From assembly GCA_948472605.1 (NCBI GenBank), contig CAOKUH010000044.1, positions 1-12,253 of the forward strand: DNA of 12,253 nucleotides, read 5' to 3'. The stretch comes from an uncultured Mycoplasmatota bacterium. GTDB lineage: Bacteria; Bacillota_I; Bacilli_A; RF39; UBA660. Shown one piece after another: positions 7,101 through 12,253 of the stretch. Both the position numbers and the translations under genes were made by a program. Position 1 is the first letter of the stretch. Each line of letters begins with the position of its first letter. Under the pieces are notes generated by a model. The model ran no database searches. It was given only the letters and a program-made list of their open reading frames with translations, and was not told the origin of the DNA.

Positions 7101-8795
7101 AATACTATGAGAGGTAAAAAAGAAACTGAAACTTTTACTATTACGGAAGATGTTTTAACTGATATTTTAGAATTATCTAAAAAACTTTCACCAAACGGGA
7201 CTTTAGATTATAATTTAGCTGATAGAGTTATAAGAATGTTTTGTGGTTTTGCTGGAATTGATACATTAGAACAGGCAAATAATTATATTAATCAAAAAAT
7301 AAAAACTGCTGATGTTAGAAATAGAAATGCTTCTAGTTCAGAAATGATTTTAGAACAAGGAGATTTCATTAAAGGAATTGGAGATATTACTTATTTAAGA
7401 AATATTTTACAAAATGGTAGTGTTTCGAAAGAATATCTAGGCTCTAGTGCAGGAAGTGATGCAACTCCATTAGATACAGATATATCAATGATTACTAAAT
7501 CAGATGGAACAATTAAAGATAAATTTAGTGAAACTGTTGCAAATCGTTATGGTCCTATTTGGTTTGTATTAAAAAACGATGATAGATTTATAACAACAAG
7601 AACTGATAGCGAAACTTTTGATGTTAAAAATGATGTATCAAAAATGGAAGTTTTCTATACTGGTGTTTTGGGGTTAGGTCATTATGGAATAAGAACTGGA
7701 TTTGCTTCTAGTGAGATTAATTATATAGTTATGGATAGTTATGATTCAAGAGTTGGTCTTGAAATTGCTATGAATGGATTTTATATTCCTATTGCAAACA
7801 AAGAAGGTCAAATAGTATTTACTCCAAATGATTATGATAAATTAAGAGAAAAAATGAGTGGACTATCATATTATGATGAAAATAATTATACATTTTCTGA
7901 AAATTTAGTGACTGAAGAAACAGATTACTTGGCTTCTCAAATAGAGCAAAGTAATTATGAAGTACGAGTTAAGAGAACAAAAATAAATGAGGTCATAAAA
8001 AAATCTTTGGAGGAATTAGGATTACATCTAAAAACTAATATAGATGGTGATTTGACAGAAGGATTTGTAGAATTAATTGATACAGGTTCGACAGGTAGAG
8101 GAACAAATAAGCCAGGTGATGGAGATTTTGACTTTATGATGAGATTAGATAAAACAATATTATCTAATTCTTCAAAAATAGAAGAGTTAAAGCAAACATT
8201 ATTAAGAAATTTAGGAAAAGAAAATTCATTAGAATTAACTGGTGCAGGTGACTTTAGACTTAAAGGAGTTCAAATTGATAGCGATATTAATGTTGATATT
8301 GATATTACTTTTACAGAAAAAAATGATAGAATTTCTTATTCGACTGATATGGCTTTACAAGATAGACTTGCTACTATAAAAAAAACAAATCCAGAAAAAT
8401 ATAAATATGTTGTTGCTAATATTCTTCTTGCCAAACAAGTATTAAAGCAAGCAGAAGTATATAAGCCAAATCGAGGTGAAATACCTCAAGGTGGTTTAGG
8501 AGGAGTAGGAATAGAAAACTGGATTCTACAAAATGGTGGATCTTTTATAGATGCAGCAACAAGTTTTATCGAAGCATCTAATGATAAAAGCTTTGAAGAA
8601 TTTAAAGTAAATTATCAAATATGGGATTTTGGTGATAATCATCTTGCTGAAAGGCGAGGCCAATATTCGCATGATAATTTTGTTGCAAATAATATGAGTG
8701 AAGCTGGTTACAATAAAATGGTTCAAGTTTTAAAAGAATATATGAAAAATTATAATTATAGTGTGATAAGTGAAACAGATTCTATAAAAAGATGA
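4122..8795 (+). CDS. Giant repeat protein with C-terminal nucleotidyltransferase domain
   Basis: This 1557-residue cytoplasmic-type protein has no signal peptide. Residues 1-300 are a charged helical region. From about 302 come four units of about 143-147 residues, each opening with a motif like LF[IL]S..[AS]P.ELQ..FY (starts 302, 449, 592 and 735). Units two and three are nearly identical; the fourth is diverged. Residues about 1084-1250 form a conserved-looking unknown domain (YLRNILQNGSVS, ATPLDTD, NGFYIPI). From about 1295 follows a polymerase-beta-like nucleotidyltransferase: G1322-S1323, G1327-T1328, catalytic-type D1335-F-D1337 and a third acidic strand at D1392/D1394. A helical region then includes GGLGGVGIENW (1457-1467) and NGGSF, reminiscent of the domain following the catalytic fold in archaeal CCA-adding and CD-NTase-like enzymes. 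All three metal-binding acidic positions are present, so activity is plausible. Substrate is unknown. The start at 4122 lacks a ribosome binding site; a frameshift from the upstream frame is possible. Confidence 0.85.
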   Translation: MKEVYQERLFEISQDNDDNLNYEKRRFNDGEISLEDLVRNWDLYKEKDLSYCLQNDRYNELNITNNQLKDFMIKFENISRLILDNTNIYQFIYEINDTKSESEKQEYIKQITDNILEKSIRRRYQQIIELSNTEYKELFKYSSMQDYLKSANPYREYDIDKIFEELKNLPQDYIFDIPIPFDALNNSDVLSFIGTYGLKNVVDFDNECGHFFTKNNCQMLKLMNDMYLHYGVNEHDSNKKIYTINPYDENGNYVDRPYTKDEFYEAMKRMVIYGPSDFNYIDKAPDYRDMTGEFRIRNEQLFISEQAPEELQKQFYTKNITPQLLVEHPDYITYLNGKDLGSCFRLREIYVDGSNALYGYENLYNFIGERMNFNGTMSFITEYRDVFDIVFDRSMNDSYQYEIKFSKEDTIGEIQRRINESFRRLIIEKGIVYPKIVPQNLIANYPSMFLSSDSPKELQEAFYNRTINSEFILSNQSYREFLKNVELEILFKYMPVSVINEEHRYIQVNLVGAIKQTFGLEDSFDVMLLYGKYIESVFEANKLQNFKFNPNFSKDDLLDELDKTILQTIIDGNMKYDDNIPSHFKNNNPTLFLSSDSPKELQEAFYNRTINSEFILSNQSYREFLKNVELEILFKYMPVSVINEEHRYIQVNLVGAIKQTFGLEDSFDVMLLYGKYIESVFEANKLQNFKFNPNFSKDDLLDELDKTILQTIIDGNMKYDDKIPSHFKNNNPTLFLSQNVPQDIRNKFYNREFTLNDFNTNSELLDIFGNTNIVCGFSENISWMIPLFNGLDNLKMANYNRLKAISAFSKIQDVAFQNAFKEYIMEFGHSIDIEKIEYVSEVLLRLSLSNSSEIFTFRKELATQILKSVNPIKSLNEIEDVFIRNNIPTVGKIYSCFEILHPDFQGFNFDNSKVSPVLKKSSTMGKKIVVFSDLVKSSFGSNNRSVNAYLKNIKVGSKLYESIKLGQIQYDSLDESQKDELIIFSRHLATLYNNTMRGKKETETFTITEDVLTDILELSKKLSPNGTLDYNLADRVIRMFCGFAGIDTLEQANNYINQKIKTADVRNRNASSSEMILEQGDFIKGIGDITYLRNILQNGSVSKEYLGSSAGSDATPLDTDISMITKSDGTIKDKFSETVANRYGPIWFVLKNDDRFITTRTDSETFDVKNDVSKMEVFYTGVLGLGHYGIRTGFASSEINYIVMDSYDSRVGLEIAMNGFYIPIANKEGQIVFTPNDYDKLREKMSGLSYYDENNYTFSENLVTEETDYLASQIEQSNYEVRVKRTKINEVIKKSLEELGLHLKTNIDGDLTEGFVELIDTGSTGRGTNKPGDGDFDFMMRLDKTILSNSSKIEELKQTLLRNLGKENSLELTGAGDFRLKGVQIDSDINVDIDITFTEKNDRISYSTDMALQDRLATIKKTNPEKYKYVVANILLAKQVLKQAEVYKPNRGEIPQGGLGGVGIENWILQNGGSFIDAATSFIEASNDKSFEEFKVNYQIWDFGDNHLAERRGQYSHDNFVANNMSEAGYNKMVQVLKEYMKNYNYSVISETDSIKR
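5466..6323 (+). repeat. Tandem 429-bp direct repeat inside the giant gene
   Basis: Copies 5466-5894 and 5895-6323 are contiguous and in frame (143 codons). By reading them against each other I find one difference, T at 5858 versus A at 6287, which changes Asn579 to Lys722. The identity continues a few bases past the second copy. Synonymous sites are identical too, which points to a very recent duplication or to gene conversion. Confidence 0.95.
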
Positions 8796-8865
8796 TTTTA
8801 TATTTAACTTTAAAATATATCAAAAGAGCAAAAATCCAAAAGAAACTTCGTAACATAAGTATGAC

Positions 8866-9269
8866 TCATTTTTTCGTAAAATTCTCATCAAAAGGTAGAA
8901 TATTACCATCTTCTACACTTTTTTTATAAAAGTTGCATCTTGCTAAAATATAATCCTTTTTTAATATTATCAAATATATTATTTTTTCAACCTCATTCTT
9001 TTCATATCTTCATCTATTTCTTGACATACACCATCATAATTGATTACTTTTTTAAAATATTCTATTTCTTTTTGCAATAATTCTATTCCTAAATGAGAAT
9101 ACATTTCTGTCGGGCTTCCATAAGACATTTCAATCATTGGTAATATTAAAGGAGAAACATATTAATCATATTTAATAATTTGAGTTATTTCATCTACTAA
9201 TAATTCTACTAGTTTATCTTCTCTAATATAAGTTTTACAATTATTATACTTCAAAACAAACAAAAAAGA
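8866..9269 (-). pseudogene. Broken gene, possibly the C-terminal part of a recombinase
   Basis: The minus strand carries a coherent protein tail interrupted twice. It begins without a start codon (KYNNCKTYIREDKLVELL), meets a TAA at 9162-9164 and continues in the same frame (YVSPLILPMIEMSYGS and onward to QEIDEDMKR). It then needs a one-base shift near 8995 to continue (NEVEKIIYLIILKKDY) and ends in TGA at 8866. The NNCKTYIREDKLVELL stretch resembles the end of the zinc-ribbon region of large serine recombinases, and a helical tail after it would fit. That identity is a weak inference. The N-terminal catalytic part is absent. Its position beside a tRNA gene fits the remnant of an integrated element. 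The 8796-8865 stretch before it holds only AT-rich sequence and a weak hairpin. Confidence 0.5.
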
Positions 9270-9298
9270 TTAACCGAAATTAACCTTTATATTTTGAA

Positions 9299-9316
9299 AG
9301 TCGATTTAGTTCGACT
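9299..9316 (-). terminator. Hairpin just downstream of tRNA-Thr, weak terminator candidate
   Basis: AGTCGA and TCGACT form a perfect 6-bp stem with a six-base loop, ten bases past the tRNA 3' end. On the minus strand it is followed by TTCAAAATAT, a poor T-run, so it may serve 3' processing or partial termination. Confidence 0.3.
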
Positions 9317-9326
9317 AATTTCCCAA

Positions 9327-9400
9327 TGGTGCCGATTAGGAGAATTGAACTCTTCTCTGATGCTTACCATGCATCTGTAATGCCACTATACTAAATCGGC
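9327..9400 (-). tRNA. tRNA-Thr (anticodon GGT)
   Basis: The 74-base minus-strand sequence folds as a complete cloverleaf with encoded CCA. The acceptor GCCGATT pairs with AATCGGC. The D-arm has a 3-bp stem GTA/TAC and a loop containing TGGC. The anticodon arm GATGC-ATGGTAA-GCATC places GGT at 34-36, reading threonine codons ACC and ACT. The variable loop is AGAG, and the T-loop TTCAATT is standard. The T-stem AAGAG/CTCCT has one A-C mismatch at its second pair, which is unusual but tolerable. It has its own promoter and lies between a broken gene and the divergent lysozyme gene. Confidence 0.92.
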
Positions 9401-9409
9401 TTATAAGAA

Positions 9410-9438
9410 ATGATATCATGAATTAAGGATAAAAACAA
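9410..9438 (-). promoter_or_regulatory. Promoter of tRNA-Thr
   Basis: On the minus strand TTGTTT and TATCAT are separated by exactly 17 bases, and the tRNA begins nine bases after the -10. This spacing and position are typical of a tRNA promoter with a very short leader. Confidence 0.75.
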
Positions 9439-9465
9439 CTTCGGTTAGACTTTTTTGGTATTTTT

Positions 9466-9474
9466 TGTTAAAAT
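9466..9474 (+). promoter_or_regulatory. Extended -10 for the GH25 lysozyme gene
   Basis: TGTTAAAAT is an extended -10 (TG, one base, TAAAAT) 13-22 bases before the candidate GTG starts. A poor -35 (TTAGAC) lies 18 bases upstream. It is divergent from the tRNA promoter. Confidence 0.42.
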
Positions 9475-9487
9475 TAGTTAGAAAGTA

Positions 9488-10702
9488 GTGATCAAAGTGA
9501 AAAACAAGTCCAAGATTTTTTTAATAACTGTAGTTATCTTTATTGTTGGTATACTACTTATTGGGGCGTATAATTTGGTTCAATATATACGCATGAAGAA
9601 TGCCAAGATTGAAGTTATTTTAATTGATGATTTAACTCTAGATTTTACTGATACTAAAAAAGTTTCTGATTTTATAGTTAGTATTAATGGTAATATTACA
9701 AATGATTATACAATAGACTCAACTAAATTAGGAACTCAAGAAGTTAAATTTGAATTTATAAATGACGATGGCTTTAAAGTTAAATATAATTATAATGTAA
9801 CAATTGTGGATAGGGTAAAACCTGTTATATGGTTAGGAAGTAGTTATACAATTAATAAAGGAAATGATGTAGATTTAACTAGTAAAATTCTTTGTGGGGA
9901 TAATGAAGATAAAAATCCTAAATGTTATATAGAAGGAGAATATGATGTTAATAAAGTAGGGGTTTATCCTCTTATATTTGTTGCAGAAGATAAAAGTGGT
10001 AATATTGAAAAACAAGAATTTAATTTAAGCGTTGTAGAACCTAGTAAGAATAATAAACCAAGTAAACCGACTTATACTTATTTTTCTGATGTAGTAAATA
10101 AACATAAAACAGATAAAACTCGTATTGGAATTGATGTTTCTAGTTGGCAAGGAGATATAGATTTTGATAAATTACAACAAGCTGGAGTAGAATTTATAAT
10201 AATTAGAGTAGGGGGAACAAGAGGACGAGATGGAGAGTATTTTATTGATAATAATTTTACTTATAATATAACAGAAGCTAATAAAAGAAATATTGATGTT
10301 GGAATATATTTTTACTCATATGCCAATTCTAATGAAAAAGCCCATGAAGAGGCTTTATGGGTATTAGATAAAATTAAAGATTATAAAGTTAATTTACCAA
10401 TCGCATTTGATTGGGAAAATTGGAGTACTTTTAATGAGTATAATTTAAGTTTTTTTGGACTTACCAATATGGCTGAAAATTTTTTAGATACATTAAGTGA
10501 TGCTGGATATGAAGGATTATTATATAGTAGTAAAAATTATTTAGAAAGATTATGGTTACCCTCAAAATATGAAACATGGCTTGCTCATTATACAGATAAA
10601 ACTAGTTATACTGGCAAGTATCGTTACTGGCAAATATGTAGTGATGGAAAAGTTGATGGTATAAATGGATATGTTGATATAGATATAATGTATTTAGATT
10701 AG
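9488..10702 (+). CDS. Membrane-anchored GH25 muramidase with Ig-like domains
   Basis: This 404-residue protein is predicted to cleave the beta-1,4 bond between N-acetylmuramic acid and N-acetylglucosamine in peptidoglycan. A basic N-terminus and an uncleaved-looking transmembrane segment (about 10-30) anchor it outside the cell. Two beta-sandwich domains follow, about 38-108 and 109-184, the second like DUF5011-type bacterial Ig folds (DRVKPVIWL, AEDKSGN). After a short linker rich in N, K, P and S comes the GH25 domain: RIGIDVSSWQG with D216, FDWEN with D308 and E310, and a YWQIC region near the end. The catalytic D and D.E set is intact. The start is a GTG at 9488 or 9497; GTGATC at 9488-9493 resembles the end of a Shine-Dalgarno and would favour 9497. 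It probably works in wall growth or remodelling, not as a phage lysin, because no holin or phage genes are nearby. Confidence 0.92.
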   Translation: MIKVKNKSKIFLITVVIFIVGILLIGAYNLVQYIRMKNAKIEVILIDDLTLDFTDTKKVSDFIVSINGNITNDYTIDSTKLGTQEVKFEFINDDGFKVKYNYNVTIVDRVKPVIWLGSSYTINKGNDVDLTSKILCGDNEDKNPKCYIEGEYDVNKVGVYPLIFVAEDKSGNIEKQEFNLSVVEPSKNNKPSKPTYTYFSDVVNKHKTDKTRIGIDVSSWQGDIDFDKLQQAGVEFIIIRVGGTRGRDGEYFIDNNFTYNITEANKRNIDVGIYFYSYANSNEKAHEEALWVLDKIKDYKVNLPIAFDWENWSTFNEYNLSFFGLTNMAENFLDTLSDAGYEGLLYSSKNYLERLWLPSKYETWLAHYTDKTSYTGKYRYWQICSDGKVDGINGYVDIDIMYLD

Positions 10703-10745
10703 AAGAAATTTACCAAAAAATGGTTATTAATTTCTTCTTTTTTTA
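10701..10745 (+). terminator. Rho-independent terminator of the GH25 gene
   Basis: AGAAGAAATT (10701-10710, overlapping the stop codon) pairs perfectly with AATTTCTTCT (10729-10738). Inside lies a secondary ACCA/TGGT stem, and a run of seven T's follows from 10738. Confidence 0.85.
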
Positions 10746-10792
10746 GACTTAGAAAAAGAAAATTGGAGAAACTATTTAGTAGGTGAGTTATA

Positions 10793-11131
10793 ATGAAAAA
10801 ACTAATAGTTACTTTATTTTTCCTTTTTTTAGCAATACATAGTTATAAAGCATTTGATGTTAATAATTGTATGCAAAATATATTTTTAAACGATTTAAAT
10901 TCTAAAAATGTGTTAAATTATTTAAAAGAAAATGATTTATTTGATAAAGTCACAAAGATCTGCAGTGAAGATATGTGTGCAGATATAAATGTTTCTAATT
11001 TAGAAGGAGATATTAAAGATTTTATTAAACAAAACATAAAATATTTAAAAAATAAAGGAGAAAATTATAGTTTAGAGGCAGAATTAAAAGGATTTAAAAT
11101 TGCCAAAATAAGTTTTAATTCTTGTTTATAA
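10793..11131 (+). CDS. Small secreted protein with four cysteines, function unknown
   Basis: This 112-residue protein starts with a clear signal peptide (MKKLIVTLFFLFLAIHSYKA), probably cleaved near residue 20. The mature part is about 90 residues, mixed charge and helix-prone, with four cysteines (VNNC, KICSEDMC and the penultimate residue), enough for two disulfides if exported. AGGTGAG before the ATG is a strong ribosome binding site. It follows the GH25 terminator and its own promoter is not obvious. Its last 17 bases overlap the 3' end of the convergent radical SAM gene. I recognise no family. A wall-associated or secreted accessory role is possible, but only its export is supported. Confidence 0.75.
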   Translation: MKKLIVTLFFLFLAIHSYKAFDVNNCMQNIFLNDLNSKNVLNYLKENDLFDKVTKICSEDMCADINVSNLEGDIKDFIKQNIKYLKNKGENYSLEAELKGFKIAKISFNSCL

Positions 11132-12041
11132 ATTTAGCACCTTGATAAGTATTTCTTTTTACCATTTCTTTGTCGATGTCATTTAAGACACCGAATTTTT
11201 TTATTAACCAAGTAGGAGCAATTAAATCTTTTACATTTGGGTCCCCTGTAATTCTGTGAATTACGATTTTTGGATTTAAATATTCTAATTGTGAAATAAC
11301 TATATCTACATATTCTTCTTTAGTAAGAATAGAAAAATGTTTTTGGTTATAAATGTTTTCTAATTCTGTCCCTTTTAAAATATGAAGCATATGTATTTTA
11401 ATGCCATCTATATTTAATTCATTTAATAATTTAATTGTATTAATCATATCTTCTTTAGTTTCATAAGGTAAACCATTTATAATATGAACTACTACTTTGA
11501 TATTTCTCTTTTTTAAATTATTAACACATTCTATAAAATTATTTAAATCATGACCTCGTTTAATCATTTTTAAGGTTTCTTCTTTACTAGATTGTAAGCC
11601 TAATTCTATAGTTAAAAAAGTCTTTTTATTTAATTCTTCTAAATAATCATAACATTCATTTGAAATGGCATCACTTCTTGTTGCAATAGATAAACCAACA
11701 ACATTATCTAAGTTTAAAATACTCTCATATTTTTCTTTTAATATATTTAAAGGAGCAAAGGTATTTGTATTAGCTTGAAAATAGCCAATATAGTAACTAT
11801 TAGGCCATTTTTTTTCTAAAGTCTTTTTTACTTCGTTAAATTGAACTATTAAATCATTATTTTTAGAAATATCATAATCGTTACTACCATGTAAGCAAAA
11901 AATACAACCATTGCCATTTTTGAAGTTAGGACAAGAAAAATTAGCATTTAAACTTACTTTAAATACTTTATGATTAAAAATTGTATGATAGTAATAATTT
12001 AAGGTATGATATCTTTTGTTATCCATAGAGTATTTAAACAT
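11115..12041 (-). CDS. TIGR01212-family radical SAM protein (YhcC/YtqA type)
   Basis: This 308-residue radical SAM enzyme belongs to the family that includes E. coli YhcC and B. subtilis YtqA. It starts with the family's RYHTLNYYYHTIF.HKVFKVSL region. It then carries the modified cluster motif C37-P-N-F-K-N-G-N-G-C46-I-F-C49, the C-x8-C-x2-C spacing of this family instead of the classic CxxxCxxC. Further family blocks are GYFQANTNTFAP, GLSIATRSD, ELGLQSS followed by RGHD, IINGLPYET, and GIKIHMLHILKGT. It should bind a 4Fe-4S cluster and S-adenosylmethionine in the cytoplasm; to my knowledge the substrate is not firmly established. Length is normal. AAAGGAG lies nine bases before ATG 12041, favouring this start over Met6. 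It converges on and overlaps the small secreted-protein gene by 17 bases. Confidence 0.93.
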   Translation of the reverse strand: MFKYSMDNKRYHTLNYYYHTIFNHKVFKVSLNANFSCPNFKNGNGCIFCLHGSNDYDISKNNDLIVQFNEVKKTLEKKWPNSYYIGYFQANTNTFAPLNILKEKYESILNLDNVVGLSIATRSDAISNECYDYLEELNKKTFLTIELGLQSSKEETLKMIKRGHDLNNFIECVNNLKKRNIKVVVHIINGLPYETKEDMINTIKLLNELNIDGIKIHMLHILKGTELENIYNQKHFSILTKEEYVDIVISQLEYLNPKIVIHRITGDPNVKDLIAPTWLIKKFGVLNDIDKEMVKRNTYQGAKFINKN

Positions 12042-12100
12042 AATTTTATTCTCCTTTACTTAATTTAATAAAAATATTTGTCATGAATTTAGTTTTCTTT

Positions 12101-12129
12101 AGTATAATTCATTTTTTTTAATAAATCCA
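12101..12129 (-). promoter_or_regulatory. Candidate promoter of the radical SAM gene
   Basis: On the minus strand TATACT lies about 60 bases upstream of ATG 12041, with a weak TGGATT 17 bases before it. The remaining sequence to the window end (12130-12253) shows no gene, repeat or clear structure. Confidence 0.33.
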
Positions 12130-12253
12130 TATTTATATAATTGATAGATAATTATTTTCTATTTAGGTTTTTTATAATTATTGCAACTAGTACTTGTTTA
12201 TGATCTCAACTTAAACACTTTTAAGAAAGTAAAATCTTCCTAAGCCTTTGTTT

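Noticed and set aside
4122..8795. CBASS or type-III-like signalling operon
   Set aside because: The nucleotidyltransferase fold alone is not enough: no effector nuclease, TM effector, Cap2/Cap3 or HORMA gene is adjacent, and the partner ORF shows no such domain.
9327..9400. Attachment-site duplication of the tRNA 3' end
   Set aside because: I looked for a second copy of the tRNA 3' segment elsewhere in the window and found none; only a short CGATTTAGT match to the tRNA 5' end occurs, in the opposite orientation.
9488..10702. Prophage endolysin
   Set aside because: GH25 domains are common in phage lysins, but this one has a membrane anchor and Ig-like domains, and there is no holin or phage structural gene nearby.
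1..12253. Mycoplasma-type code with TGA as tryptophan
   Set aside because: TGA ends the GyrI-like gene, the giant gene and others at sensible lengths, and conserved tryptophans such as the WW and DWE motifs use TGG.

Overview
The window is very AT-rich and looks like chromosomal DNA of a low-GC Gram-positive bacterium. TGA ends several genes and tryptophan is TGG, so the code is the standard bacterial one, not the Mycoplasma code. Genes start behind GGAG or AGGTG ribosome binding sites and have TATAAT-type promoters. A lipobox lipoprotein, a membrane-anchored GH25 muramidase and a TIGR01212 radical SAM protein fit a gut-type Bacillota lineage (Bacilli, RF39- or Erysipelotrichales-like). This assignment is inferred from composition and gene content only.

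Layout. 173-829 (+) is a GyrI-like small-molecule-binding protein. 1029-1283 (-) is a small two-helix membrane protein. 1284-2149 holds no convincing intact gene, only decayed coding scraps, an inverted repeat and the terminator region of the next gene. 2150-3424 (-) is a lipoprotein with its own strong promoter. 3425-3772 is a structured intergenic region with a 27-codon ORF, a long hairpin, a rho-independent terminator and an extended -10 promoter. 3773-4153 and 4122-8795 (+) form an overlapping pair. The second gene encodes a 1557-residue protein with ~143-residue repeats, two of them almost identical at DNA level, then a conserved unknown domain and a C-terminal nucleotidyltransferase. 8866-9269 (-) is a broken gene beside tRNA-Thr(GGT) at 9327-9400 (-). 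9488-10702 (+) is an anchored GH25 lysozyme with a good terminator, 10793-11131 (+) a small secreted protein, and 11115-12041 (-) the radical SAM protein, which overlaps it tail to tail.

How the genes relate. Most look like independent single-gene units. The one real candidate for an undescribed system is 3773-8795: a small protein overlapping a giant repeat/nucleotidyltransferase protein, possibly one frameshifted gene, with a leader-like structured region upstream and a decayed gene plus a tRNA downstream. No CBASS effector, toxin-antitoxin partner or intact transposase is visible beside it, so its function stays open. The GH25 enzyme, the lipoprotein and the small secreted protein form a cell-surface group, but nothing shows that they act together.
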